Positions 17,373 through 25,925 of a stretch of 64,000 nt of DNA are shown piece after piece (within the stretch, counting starts at the first letter, position 1; every line of letters begins with the position of its first letter). The DNA is from Arthrobacter ramosus (lineage in GTDB: Bacteria > Actinomycetota > Actinomycetes > Actinomycetales > Micrococcaceae). The notes beneath the pieces are model-generated. The model saw nothing but the letters and a program-made list of their open reading frames with translations. It was not told the DNA's origin and made no database searches. The translations under genes and the position numbers were made by a program. The DNA is taken from assembly GCF_039535095.1 (NCBI RefSeq), contig NZ_BAAAWN010000001.1, positions 4,712,001 to 4,776,000 of the forward strand. Direction: 5' to 3'.

Positions 17373-18902
17373 TCAGTGCCCTTCGGGCTTGAGGAGTGGG
17401 AACAGGATGGTTTCCCGGATGCCTGCTCCGGTGAACAGCATGACCAAGCGGTCGATGCCTAGGCCGATGCCGCCCATGGGCGGAGCACCGTATTCAAGGG
17501 CGCGCAGGAAGTCTTCATCCAGCTGCATCGCCTCGACATCGCCGGCGGCCGAACGACGCGACTGCTCCGTGAGGCGTTCGCGCTGGATGACGGGGTCGAT
17601 CAGCTCGGAGAAGGCCGTGCCGCGTTCCATTCCGCCGATGATGAGGTCCCAGGCCTCGATCAGGCGGTCGTCCTCCCGATGCGGGCGGGCAAGGGGCTGC
17701 GCGGAGGGCGGGTAGTTGTAGACAAAAGTCGGGTTGAGAAGGGTGGGTTCGACGATCTCGCCGAACAGTTCTACTACAAGCTTCTCGGCGTCCCACTTGG
17801 GGTCCACCTTGACCTCGTGCTTGGCGGCAATCGCCTGAAGTTCCGCCACGGTGGTGTCCGGTGTGATCTCTTCGCCGATCGCCTCGGAGAGCCCTGGGTA
17901 GACGGCAACCCAGGCCCATTCGCCGTCGAGGTCGATCTCTCCGGCGTCAGTCTGGATGGTGCGGGTGCCCACGACGTCGGCGACGTTCAGGATGATTTCC
18001 TTCATGCGCTCGGCCATGACGAACTGGTCCGCCCACGCCTCGTAGCATTCCAACGTGGTGAATTCGGGGCTGTGTGTGGAGTCGACGCCTTCGTTGCGGA
18101 AGACGCGGCCCATGTCGTAGACGCGGTCGATTCCGCCAACCACGGCGCGCTTGAGGAAGAGCTCGGTGGCGATACGCAGCGTCATCTTCTGGTCGAAGGC
18201 ATTCATGTGGGTCTCGAACGGGCGGGCCGTGGCACCACCGTGGATGAGCTGCAGGATGGGGGTCTCCACCTCCACATAGCCGCGGCGGTCCAGGGTGTCG
18301 CGAACCGAGCGGGTAATCGCTGCGCGGGTGTAGACCATTTCCCGGGCTTCGTCGCGGACCATGAGGTCCACGTAGCGCTGCCTGACACGTGTTTCCTCAT
18401 TGAGTTCGGCGTGCAGTACCGGCAACGGGCGCAAGGCCTTGGAGGCCATGGACCAGGAGTCGGCCATGACGGACAGCTCGCCACGCCTGGAGGAAATGAC
18501 TTCGCCCTTGATGAAAACGTGGTCTCCGAGGTCCACCAGCGCTTTCCAGTCCGCGAGGGTTTCCTCGCCGACGTTCGCCAGGCTGAGCATCGCCTGCAGG
18601 CGCACGCCCTTCCCGTCTACACCGCCCTCCTGGAGGGTGGCGAAGCAGAGCTTGCCGGTATTGCGCACGAAAACGACGCGGCCAGTGATGCCCACAATGT
18701 CGCCCGTGGTTTCGTCAGCCTGGAGATGGGCGTACTTTTCGCGGATCTCGGCGAGGGAATGCGTCCGCTCAACACCCACCGGGTAGGCCTCGGTGCCACG
18801 CTCAATCAGCTTGCTGCGCTTTTCCATGCGGATGCGCATCTGTTCGCTGGCGTCGGCTGGCTCGGCGGCGGTGTGCGGGGATGGGGTGTTTGCGGAAGTC
18901 AC
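17373..18902 (-). CDS. lysS: Lysyl-tRNA synthetase, class II
   Basis: LysRS charges tRNA-Lys. In the 509-residue product an OB-fold tRNA anticodon domain (DIVGITGRVVFVRNTGKLCFATL) is followed by the class II core with motif 2 MGRVFRNEGVDSTHSPEFT and motif 3 GIGLGIDRLVMLFTG near the C-terminus. GTG 18902 (VTSANTPSPH) is the likely start: a TAAACT box lies eight bases upstream and the frame beyond it is unlike the family. It heads the group lysS, membrane peptide, lsr2 and perhaps clpC. The alpha/beta hydrolases are divergent from it. Confidence 0.96.
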   Translation of the reverse strand: MTSANTPSPHTAAEPADASEQMRIRMEKRSKLIERGTEAYPVGVERTHSLAEIREKYAHLQADETTGDIVGITGRVVFVRNTGKLCFATLQEGGVDGKGVRLQAMLSLANVGEETLADWKALVDLGDHVFIKGEVISSRRGELSVMADSWSMASKALRPLPVLHAELNEETRVRQRYVDLMVRDEAREMVYTRAAITRSVRDTLDRRGYVEVETPILQLIHGGATARPFETHMNAFDQKMTLRIATELFLKRAVVGGIDRVYDMGRVFRNEGVDSTHSPEFTTLECYEAWADQFVMAERMKEIILNVADVVGTRTIQTDAGEIDLDGEWAWVAVYPGLSEAIGEEITPDTTVAELQAIAAKHEVKVDPKWDAEKLVVELFGEIVEPTLLNPTFVYNYPPSAQPLARPHREDDRLIEAWDLIIGGMERGTAFSELIDPVIQRERLTEQSRRSAAGDVEAMQLDEDFLRALEYGAPPMGGIGLGIDRLVMLFTGAGIRETILFPLLKPEGH

Positions 18903-18910
18903 AATCCACA

Positions 18911-18916
18911 AGTTTA
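18911..18916 (-). promoter_or_regulatory. Probable -10 box of lysS
   Basis: TAAACT on the minus strand, eight bases before GTG 18902; consistent with a leader of two bases or none. Confidence 0.5.
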
Positions 18917-18967
18917 CCGGGGATTCCTTGGAGTTCCCTATCTTCCCCTCCCGTCCCTGCGGCAACA

Positions 18968-18973
18968 TAGACT
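18968..18973 (+). promoter_or_regulatory. Leaderless -10 box of hydrolase 1
   Basis: TAGACT, six bases before GTG 18980. The same box-to-start spacing is repeated in the two following paralogues. Confidence 0.6.
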
Positions 18974-18979
18974 CGGGCT

Positions 18980-19861
18980 GTGGAGACATGGACAGTTGAA
19001 ACGGACGACGACGGCGGCCACCTCGAGGTGCACTCCTTTCGGCCGGCCGCCGGCGCGTCCATTCCCGGCGCTTCGAGCGCTGCGGAGGAGCCCGGCGTCG
19101 TGCTTGTTCACGGCACCCTGGTGACCGATTCCCTTTACTGGCCATTCGCCCGGAACCTAAGCGTCCTGCTTGGCCGGCCGGTGCATTCCTACAACCGGCG
19201 CGGCCGCGGCCGATCAGCACCGCAACCGCCCGACTACTCCGCCGCGACGGAGACAAGCGACTTGCTTTCCGTAATGGAGGCGAGCGGATCCACCGATGTT
19301 GTCGGGCACAGCTACGGCGGATTCGTCGCGCTCCAGGCGGCGTTGCGCGCACCCATTTCCCGCCTCGTCACTTACGACGCCGCGGTTTCCCTCTCCGGGA
19401 ACTTGAACGGGCGCTGGCGGCCGCAATTGGAAGAGGCCGTCACCGCGGGCCAGCTCGATAACGCATGGGCGCATTTGGTCCAGGGGCTGGGCACGGCGGG
19501 CCCGATTTCCTATTTGCCGCTCGGGGCGCTGCGGGTGATCAGCATCCTCTCGGCCAAGACGAGGTTGGGATCCGAGATGAGGGAACTGCTGCCGACGGCG
19601 GTGTTGGAGATGCGCGCGATCATCGACGCCGATTCGCATATCCAGGACTATGCGGAGTTGAAAACGCCGACCCTGATGCTTAGTGGGGGGTGGAGTCCGG
19701 CGTACTTTGCCGAAACCGGTCGGCAGCTTGCGGCTGCCATTCCGTTGGTGGACTTCGCGGTGGTCCCATTGCAGTTCCACGAGGGTCCCCTCCGGCCGGG
19801 GAAGCAGCTCGCGGTGAGAATTGCCCGCTACCTGGCACAAGGCGCCGTCACCCTAGGATGA
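18980..19861 (+). CDS. Alpha/beta-fold hydrolase 1 of a tandem triplet
   Basis: A 293-residue alpha/beta hydrolase. Visible elements are the oxyanion-hole strand VVLVHGTLV, the family block SYNRRGRGRSAPQ, the nucleophile elbow VVGHSYGGFVAL and a late histidine in PLQFHEGP. The usual catalytic Asp after the penultimate strand is replaced by GGWSPAYF, so the acid may instead be in TYDAAV. GTG 18980 opens the frame and follows a TAGACT box by six bases. It is divergent from lysS, and four bases separate it from the second copy. The substrate is unknown. Confidence 0.85.
   Translation: METWTVETDDDGGHLEVHSFRPAAGASIPGASSAAEEPGVVLVHGTLVTDSLYWPFARNLSVLLGRPVHSYNRRGRGRSAPQPPDYSAATETSDLLSVMEASGSTDVVGHSYGGFVALQAALRAPISRLVTYDAAVSLSGNLNGRWRPQLEEAVTAGQLDNAWAHLVQGLGTAGPISYLPLGALRVISILSAKTRLGSEMRELLPTAVLEMRAIIDADSHIQDYAELKTPTLMLSGGWSPAYFAETGRQLAAAIPLVDFAVVPLQFHEGPLRPGKQLAVRIARYLAQGAVTLG
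19854..19859 (+). promoter_or_regulatory. Leaderless -10 box of hydrolase 2
   Basis: TAGGAT overlapping the last codons of hydrolase 1, six bases before GTG 19866. The following AGGATGA could also serve as a ribosome site, so this promoter is less certain than the other two. Confidence 0.45.
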
Positions 19862-19865
19862 AGCG

Positions 19866-20720
19866 GTGATAGAACGTGAGGTCCCCACGCCCGACGGCGG
19901 CAAGCTCGCCTTGTACAGTTACGGCTCGGTGGACGCGCCGGGAGAGCGCCGCGTGGTGCTCATTGGCGGCGCATTCTTGACCGCGCTCATCTACCGGCCA
20001 TTTTCGATGGCGCTATCCACGGGACTCGGCGAGGGCTGGGCAGTCGATGTCTACGATCGCAGGGGCCGGGGCAGCTCGACGGAACTACCCGCAAACTACT
20101 CCATGGCCACGGAGATTGCGGACGTGCGGAGCATCATGGACGCTACCGGCGCCAGGAACCTCCTTGGCCACAGCCTTGGCGGATCCGTGGCATTGAACGC
20201 CGTGCAGGAGTTTGCGGGAACGAGCTACGAGCCGGACAAACTTGCTGTGTACGACGCCGCCGTGAACATCGACGGGAGCGTGGACACGGGCTGGGTGGAC
20301 GGCTTTGCCCAATCCGTGGATAGCGGGAATGTGGGACGTGCCATGGCCAGGCTGAAGCGGGGCATGCAGCCTGGCACCGCTTTGGCGCGGATCCCGGAAC
20401 CCATCTTGGCCGGACTCATGGCCCTCGTTTCCCACACGAAGGTCAACAAGGTCCTCAGGGGACTCATGCCAACGGGCGTGGCCGAACTCAAAGCTGCCTA
20501 CGACGAATCTGCGCGCCCCCGGGACTACTCCGTCCTCCCCCGAAGCACGAGGTTCATGGTGGGCAGCAAAAGCCCCGAATACTACAAGGTCACTGCCGAG
20601 CGGCTGTACGCAGCCGTCCCCGGAAGCACGCTGGTGGTATCGCCAAAAGGCTTCCACGGATCCATTCCTGCCGCGGTCAAGGAACTTGTCATGGACCTTT
20701 CCAGCTATTTCAAGGACTGA
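19866..20720 (+). CDS. Alpha/beta-fold hydrolase 2 of a tandem triplet
   Basis: A 284-residue paralogue of its neighbours. It keeps VYDRRGRGSST, the nucleophile elbow LLGHSLGGSVAL and a late histidine in SPKGFHGS, but the oxyanion strand reads VVLIGGAFLT with no HG pair, and GSKSPEYY stands where the acid normally lies. Compared with copy 1 the length, block order and C-terminal helix (ELVMDLSSYF) are preserved, so the three are products of old duplication rather than recent copies. GTG 19866 is four bases after the previous stop. Substrate unknown. Confidence 0.85.
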   Translation: MIEREVPTPDGGKLALYSYGSVDAPGERRVVLIGGAFLTALIYRPFSMALSTGLGEGWAVDVYDRRGRGSSTELPANYSMATEIADVRSIMDATGARNLLGHSLGGSVALNAVQEFAGTSYEPDKLAVYDAAVNIDGSVDTGWVDGFAQSVDSGNVGRAMARLKRGMQPGTALARIPEPILAGLMALVSHTKVNKVLRGLMPTGVAELKAAYDESARPRDYSVLPRSTRFMVGSKSPEYYKVTAERLYAAVPGSTLVVSPKGFHGSIPAAVKELVMDLSSYFKD

Positions 20721-20739
20721 CGGAACCCTGCGGCTCCGT

Positions 20740-20745
20740 TAGGCT
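20740..20745 (+). promoter_or_regulatory. Promoter of hydrolase 3 (leaderless)
   Basis: TAGGCT six bases before ATG 20752, with CTGACG exactly 17 bases upstream (20717-20722) as a near-consensus -35. This is the best promoter of the triplet and overlaps the stop codon of hydrolase 2. Confidence 0.65.
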
Positions 20746-20751
20746 CGAAGC

Positions 20752-21585
20752 ATGACGCGCGAGAACATCACAACGGCCGACGGCGGAACCCTCGAGCTCT
20801 TCACGACGGGCGGTGAGCTTGCCGCTGGCGGCTCAGGCGTCGTCGTCGTGCCCGCCTCCATGGTGACCGCCGCAGACTACTCCAAGTTTGCCCAGAAACT
20901 CAGTGCTGCCCTTGGCCGCCCGGTCCACACCTTCAACCGCCGCGGCCGTGGTGAATCATCGCCCCAGCCCGTGGACTACACCCTCGACGTCGACATCCGG
21001 GATCTTTCCGAAGTCATGAAGCACACGGCGAGCACCGATGTCTTCGGCCACAGCTTCGGAGGCGCAGTGGCCCTGCACGCGGCACGCACGCTGCCGGTGG
21101 AACGCCTGGCGGTCTACGACCCCGCCGTATCCGTCAACCACAGCGTGAAGGCCGAGTGGACGGGCGAATACGAGCGCGCGACGGCGGCTGGAGACTTTGA
21201 CCGCGGGCTCGCTGTGCTTGTGAAGGGTGTCGAAACGGAGGGCGCCTTCGCGCGGATGCCGCTGTCCATGCTGACACTCGTCACCAAGCTCACGTCGGGC
21301 ACTCACATGGGCAAGCAGATGCGTGAGCTCATGCAGGCCGGCGTGCGTGAGATCAAGGCAGTCATCGCCGCGGACATGCCGGCCGAGCCGTTCCTTGAGC
21401 TGCCGCTGGAGACACTCATTGTGGTCGGGGAAAAGAGCCCTGCCTACTTCGGTGTGGCGTGTGGCCAGATCCACGACGTCTTGTCCGGATCGAGCTACAC
21501 CATCCTGCCAGGCCACGGCCACGACGGAGTGATCCGAGCACCGGACAAGCTCATCGCCGAGCTCTCCGACTTCTTCTCGGGCTAA
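20752..21585 (+). CDS. Alpha/beta-fold hydrolase 3 of a tandem triplet
   Basis: A 277-residue paralogue with TFNRRGRGESSPQ, the nucleophile elbow VFGHSFGGAVAL and the histidine in LPGHGHDGVIRAP. The first strand reads GVVVVPASMV, again without the HG pair, and GEKSPAYF replaces the usual acid segment. ATG 20752 lies 31 bases after copy 2. After its stop the DNA changes to short intergenic repeats and mobile elements, so it is the last conserved gene on this side. Substrate unknown. Confidence 0.87.
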   Translation: MTRENITTADGGTLELFTTGGELAAGGSGVVVVPASMVTAADYSKFAQKLSAALGRPVHTFNRRGRGESSPQPVDYTLDVDIRDLSEVMKHTASTDVFGHSFGGAVALHAARTLPVERLAVYDPAVSVNHSVKAEWTGEYERATAAGDFDRGLAVLVKGVETEGAFARMPLSMLTLVTKLTSGTHMGKQMRELMQAGVREIKAVIAADMPAEPFLELPLETLIVVGEKSPAYFGVACGQIHDVLSGSSYTILPGHGHDGVIRAPDKLIAELSDFFSG

Positions 21586-21591
21586 ACGCCC

Positions 21592-21715
21592 GCTCACATA
21601 TGCCGGGTCCCGGCCGGACGCTAGCTCACATATACCGGGTCCTGACCGGACGCCCGCTCACTTCTGCTGAGGGCGGGTGGGGGCTGGGGCCGGCCCGGCT
21701 CATGGGTGAGCGGGG
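21592..21715. repeat. Intergenic repeats related to CCGGCTCATAGGTGAGC
   Basis: Two near-identical units of about 31 bases start with GCTCACATAT (21592 and 21623) and a third begins at 21655; then CCCGGCTCATGGGTGAGCGG occurs at 21694-21715 in the opposite sense. The same core recurs at 26634-26697 and 36119-36163. No gene is seen here. These look like a family of short palindromic intergenic elements. Confidence 0.55.
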
Positions 21716-21773
21716 CCCTCATCGTCAAGCTGGTTGTGAGTCATTCATGACCTGTTGATTGAAGGAGCCGGCG

Positions 21774-22178
21774 ATGGCCGTTGATAACAAGGGTTTCACG
21801 CGTGAAGAGATCCGTGAGTTCATGCATGAGTACTATTTGCAGCCGCACGGGTCGAGGAAGGTGTGGCTTGCCTCGACGTCCGTTTCCGAGTGGACGTTCC
21901 GCCGGTGGCGCAAGATGATGGTCCAGGGCGATATCGACCGTGGCCTGATTCCGCGGGAGCATGGAGGCATGGTCCCTACAAATCGTGAGCTCTCCGCGTT
22001 TGAAAAAGCACGCGCGAAGGAAATGGCTGCCCACCGTGCCGAAGTCGAAAGACTCCAGAAGCGGGTGCGGGAGCTGGAGGATACGAATTCCGCGCTGGGA
22101 AAAGCTATCGGGCTCTTGCACGACTTGAGCGTGCCAGAGCCCGATACAACCCCGACGAGCGCTCAGAACGGTTCGTAG
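21774..22178 (+). CDS. IS3-family transposase OrfA
   Basis: A 134-residue protein starting at ATG 21774 after AAGGAG. It contains a helix-turn-helix region (REEIREFMHEYY, then SEWTFRRWRKMM) and a C-terminal leucine-zipper-like coil (LQKRVRELEDTNSALGKAIG) as in OrfA of IS3 elements, where it binds DNA and, after frameshifting, forms the N-terminus of the OrfAB transposase. The frameshift heptamer is at 22097-22103. It appears intact, although the element's OrfB is broken. Confidence 0.85.
   Translation: MAVDNKGFTREEIREFMHEYYLQPHGSRKVWLASTSVSEWTFRRWRKMMVQGDIDRGLIPREHGGMVPTNRELSAFEKARAKEMAAHRAEVERLQKRVRELEDTNSALGKAIGLLHDLSVPEPDTTPTSAQNGS
22097..22103 (+). promoter_or_regulatory. Probable -1 frameshift site GGGAAAA of the IS3 element
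   Basis: Read in the orfA frame the bases are G GGA AAA, the X XXY YYZ form. A one-base backward slip enters the orfB frame, which is open without a stop from 22082 to the insertion point, so an OrfAB fusion would result. Confidence 0.6.
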
Positions 22179-22204
22179 CGGCCGAGAACAGCCTGGTCCT
22201 GGAG

Positions 22205-22870
22205 TTGCGTGTGATCATCGGCTCCCAGCGGACAGCGCTCGAGCTGGCGGGCGTGTCGCGCGGGACCTGGCATTACCGGTCCAATCCCCGTCCGGCGGTG
22301 CAGGACCCGATCCACCAGGCCGACCGGGCCTACGAATGCCGGATCAGCACCGCGCATCACGACCGGATCCTGGGGCTCATCCTGGCCGGCTGGGAGAAGG
22401 GCAACTCCGTCGACCATGCCTTCGCCACCGCTTGGGACAACGGCGTGCTGCTCGCCTCCAACCGCACGTGGTGGCGGATCGCGGCAGGGCACGAGGATCA
22501 GCAGGCCCGCCCCATCATCCCGCGCAAGCGTGGGGTCAAGCGTGGTTCCTCTGAGATGCCGGTGGTCAAGGCCACCGGCCCCTGCCAGGTCTGGTCCTGG
22601 GACATCACGGACATCTATTCAAAGTGGCAGGGGAAGGTTTTCAAGGTGTACTCCATCATGGACATCTTCTCCCGGGAGATCGTCGGCTGGCGGGCGGAGG
22701 AACGCGAGTCCGACCACCTCGCCGCGGAGATGTTCGAGACAGCCATCGCCCGGCACGGCGCCCCGCTCATCGTGCATGCCGATTCAGGCCCGGCCATGAG
22801 ATCAAACCTGCTCCGTGACACCCTCACCGTCCACGGCGTGGAACTCAGCCATAACCGCCCCTACGTCTCC
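22205..22870 (+). pseudogene. IS3-family transposase OrfB, 5' part (interrupted)
   Basis: The 222 codons encode the N-terminal helical part and most of the integrase core, with the first catalytic Asp in SWDITDIYSKW and the second in VHADSGPAM. The family sequence stops after RPYVS at 22870, where the Tn554-like element begins; the frame then ends by chance at 22885. The missing part (from NDNPFSESGFRT, including the catalytic Glu) is found 3.4 kb away at 26272, in frame. Together they make a 331-residue OrfB. Confidence 0.9.
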
Positions 22871-22873
22871 CTC

Positions 22874-22886
22874 TTAACCGGCTAAT
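22874..22886 (+). repeat. Left terminal repeat of the Tn554-like element
   Basis: TTAACCGGCTAAT, three bases inside the left junction. It is the inverse, with one mismatch, of the right end at 26256-26268, and resembles a direct copy at 26226-26238. Confidence 0.6.
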
Positions 22887-22969
22887 GCGGTTGTCTCTGC
22901 AGGCCAGCGACACGCCATGCCACGGGACCTGCCTTGTGATCCGGATCACTGCTGGTACACCTGTTCTTC

Positions 22970-24055
22970 ATGAGCAGTGATTGCGGTCTTTCGCTTGAGG
23001 AGCGTGACGGCGGCTGGGCGTTGGCCGGTCAGGACGCGCCCCAGTTCAAGCTCGTGGATGAGTACCTTGGGTATCTGACGGACAGGAACTACTCGCCGAA
23101 GACGGTGCGTTCCTACGGGTATGACCTGCTGGCGTTTTGCCGGTGGCTTCTGATCGCCGGGCATCCGCTGGCGGAGGTGAGCACGGAGGTGCTGCTTCGG
23201 TTCCTGCGTGCCTGCCGCGATGCCCGGGTTCCGGGCAGGGCGGGACCGAACGTGATCAGGCTGTCGGGGCGCCGGTTGGATCAGTACGCCGCGACGACGA
23301 TCAACCGTCGGCTGGCCGCGATCTCAGGTTTGTTCGCCTTCGCCGCGATGCGGGACCCGGAGATGAAGAACCCGGTCCCCAAGGGCCGGGAGGCGCGTTG
23401 GGTCGCATCCGGTGAGCGGAGCGGGATGCTGGCGCATACGGTCCGGCGGCCAAAGAACCGTTCCTCGCTTCGGCTGCGCGAACCACGTCGGTTGCCCAAG
23501 GCGTTGTCTCAGCCTGATGCGGCCGAGCTGCTGGCCAGTTTTCACACCTGGCGGGACCGGGCGATCGCGGGTTTGATGCTTTATTGCGGGTTGCGTTCGG
23601 CCGAGGTGCTGGCCCTGGACGTCGCGGACGTCGATATCGGCGGCCGGTGGCTGCAGGTGCTCGGCAAGGGACGGCGGGAGCGACGGGTGCCCCTTGACGC
23701 GGACGTGGCTTCCGTCATCCAGGTGTATCTGCTGGCCGAGCGGCCCGAATCCGGCAGCACAGGCCTGTTTCTCGTGGCCAAGGGGCCGAACCGGGGCCAG
23801 CCGTTGACCGCGGCCGGGCTGCGCACGGTGTTCCGTTATCACCGCGGCGTGACCGGAATCGTTGGCGGTCACCCGCACGCCTTGCGGCACACGTTCGGGA
23901 CCGCGCTGGCCGAGGCGGGCGTCGATCTGGCGGTGATGCAGGCTTTGCTCGGCCACGCGCACGTCGATACCACTGCCCGCTACATCCATCTGGCTCCAGC
24001 CCACGTGAAAGCAGAGTTCGATGCCGCTCGCGATCGCATCCGTTCCCAGCAGTGA
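22970..24055 (+). CDS. tnpA: Tyrosine recombinase TnpA of a Tn554-like element
   Basis: A 361-residue integrase, the same length as Tn554 TnpA. The N-terminal SAM-like domain (NYSPKTVRSYGYDLLAFCRWL, 40-60) is followed by a catalytic domain with Arg209 (YCGLRSAEVL), HALRH at 303-307, His329 (LLGHAHVDTTARY) and the nucleophile Tyr338. All expected catalytic residues are present, so the enzyme is probably active. It overlaps tnpB by 35 bases. TnpA and TnpB are both required for Tn554 transposition. Confidence 0.92.
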   Translation: MSSDCGLSLEERDGGWALAGQDAPQFKLVDEYLGYLTDRNYSPKTVRSYGYDLLAFCRWLLIAGHPLAEVSTEVLLRFLRACRDARVPGRAGPNVIRLSGRRLDQYAATTINRRLAAISGLFAFAAMRDPEMKNPVPKGREARWVASGERSGMLAHTVRRPKNRSSLRLREPRRLPKALSQPDAAELLASFHTWRDRAIAGLMLYCGLRSAEVLALDVADVDIGGRWLQVLGKGRRERRVPLDADVASVIQVYLLAERPESGSTGLFLVAKGPNRGQPLTAAGLRTVFRYHRGVTGIVGGHPHALRHTFGTALAEAGVDLAVMQALLGHAHVDTTARYIHLAPAHVKAEFDAARDRIRSQQ

Positions 24056-25925
24056 CCCGCACACCGCGTATCTGGACTACCTGAGGCGGACCGGCCGGGG
24101 AAACACCGCGTACTCATCAGCGGCCAGGACGTTCTTCCAGCGGTGGCCGGACCCCCGGCAATGGGCGGCCGAGCCGCTGCAGGTGCGCTTGTCCGCCGGG
24201 TCAGCTACCCGGCCGATCATCACGTTCCTGATGCTGCACCAAGGCCTGCGGCCAGGCTATGACTACCTGCTGGAACGCAAGCTCTCCAGCATCTGGCGCG
24301 AGATCCAAGACTGCCCGCTGGCAACCGACCTGGACCGGTTCATGACCGCGGCCGCCGACCTGGGATTCACCGAACGGGTCCGGTTCGCCACCGGCTCCCA
24401 GGTGCCGGTTAGGCTCCTTATTCAAACCGGCCGGCGCCTGGAACGGCTCACCCTGGCCGATCTGGCCGAGTTCACCGCGGCCTGCCGGGACAGGCAGGGG
24501 CGGACCGGCAAGGGACACGGCCACTATCTGGCGGCGGCAAGCAACGCCCAACGGGTGCTGTTCCACCTCGGAGTCCTTGATGAACTTCCCCGCGCCGGCG
24601 GCCCGGTCCCGTTCGCCGTCCGGCTGGCCCAGGTGCGTCCGCCGATCCGGGCAGCGATGATCGCCTATCTGGACCGCAAGCGCGCGACCTGCCGGCCGAA
24701 GACCGTGTCAACGATCGCGACCCGGCTCAAGCACTTCGGTGAGTTCCTGGCCGGCATCGACCCGGATCTGGACTCCGTCGCTGCCCTCGACCGAGGCAAG
24801 CACATCGAGCCTTACCTGAGCAGCATGGTCGATGCCGTCAACACCAAGAACGGTGAGGTGATCACCGTCGCTGACCGGTCCCGGCGGGTGCTCGCGCTGA
24901 TGGGGTTCCTGACCGACATCACCGAGTGGGACTGGCCCGAAGCGCCGCCGCGCAGGCTGTTGTTCCGTGACGACATTCCCAAGCTCCCGCAAACACTGCC
25001 GCGTTATTTGCCCGTCGATATCGACCGGCGCCTCACCCAGGTCCTGACCGAGTCCCCGGGAAATGAGCTGGCCGCTGCCGCCCTGCGGCTCCAACGCGCC
25101 TGCGGGTTGCGGATCGGGGAACTGCTCGATCTTGAACTGGACTGCGTCCACGAAGTCCCCGGCCACGGCAGCTGGCTGAAGGTCCCCCTCGGCAAGCTGG
25201 ACACCGAGCGGATGATCCCTCTCGATGGAGAGATCATGGAGCTGATCGACCACATAACCCGCACCAGATCGCACGGCCGGCCGCTGCCACACCCTCGTTA
25301 CCGACGCCCGGCCCAGTTCCTGTTCACCCACCACGGACGCCGGCTCGGGCAACAAGCGGTCCGCGCCGAACTCGACCGCGCCGCCGGTCTCGCCGGGCTC
25401 GAACACATCACCCCGCACCAGCTACGGCATACCTACGCCACCGCCCTGGTCAACGCCGGTGTCTCGCTGCAGGCCCTGATGGCGCTGCTGGGCCACATGT
25501 CCGCAGAGATGAGCCTGCGCTACGGACGGCTGTTCGACGCCACCGTGCGCACCGAGTACGAACGGGCCCTTGATCTGGCCAAACAACAGGCACTCACACC
25601 TCACAGCGGCAGGACCAGCCTGCCGCTCAGAGACATCACCGGCGGAAAAGACTGGAAGGACACCCCTTTGCTGAAGTCCCGCATGGCCGGAGGGTTCTGC
25701 CTGCGGGCACCCGCCCAGGGGGCTTGCGCTTACGCAAATATTTGTGAGCACTGCCCCAGCTTCCACGCCGAGCCCAGCTCACTGCCGATCCTCGCCGCGC
25801 AGCGCGTTGACGCGGACGCACTCGCCCGCGACGCCGAACAACGAGGCTGGATCGCCGAAGCCGACCGTCACAAACAGCTCATCACGCGACTCGACAAACT
25901 GATCAACGAGGCCACCACGGGATGA
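24021..25925 (+). CDS. tnpB: Tyrosine recombinase TnpB of a Tn554-like element
   Basis: A 634-residue integrase, close to Tn554 TnpB (630). The long N-terminal half carries a SAM-like DNA-binding part (MIAYLDRKRATCRPKTVSTIATRLKHF), and the catalytic half has Arg in ACGLRIGELLDLELD, HQLRH, LLGHMSAEMSL and the Tyr in RYGRL. The C-terminus includes a cysteine cluster (GFCLRAPAQGACAYANICEHC) that may bind zinc, a usual trait of this subfamily. It begins inside tnpA and its stop overlaps tnpC (ATGA), so the three are translationally coupled. Confidence 0.92.
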   Translation: MPLAIASVPSSDPHTAYLDYLRRTGRGNTAYSSAARTFFQRWPDPRQWAAEPLQVRLSAGSATRPIITFLMLHQGLRPGYDYLLERKLSSIWREIQDCPLATDLDRFMTAAADLGFTERVRFATGSQVPVRLLIQTGRRLERLTLADLAEFTAACRDRQGRTGKGHGHYLAAASNAQRVLFHLGVLDELPRAGGPVPFAVRLAQVRPPIRAAMIAYLDRKRATCRPKTVSTIATRLKHFGEFLAGIDPDLDSVAALDRGKHIEPYLSSMVDAVNTKNGEVITVADRSRRVLALMGFLTDITEWDWPEAPPRRLLFRDDIPKLPQTLPRYLPVDIDRRLTQVLTESPGNELAAAALRLQRACGLRIGELLDLELDCVHEVPGHGSWLKVPLGKLDTERMIPLDGEIMELIDHITRTRSHGRPLPHPRYRRPAQFLFTHHGRRLGQQAVRAELDRAAGLAGLEHITPHQLRHTYATALVNAGVSLQALMALLGHMSAEMSLRYGRLFDATVRTEYERALDLAKQQALTPHSGRTSLPLRDITGGKDWKDTPLLKSRMAGGFCLRAPAQGACAYANICEHCPSFHAEPSSLPILAAQRVDADALARDAEQRGWIAEADRHKQLITRLDKLINEATTG

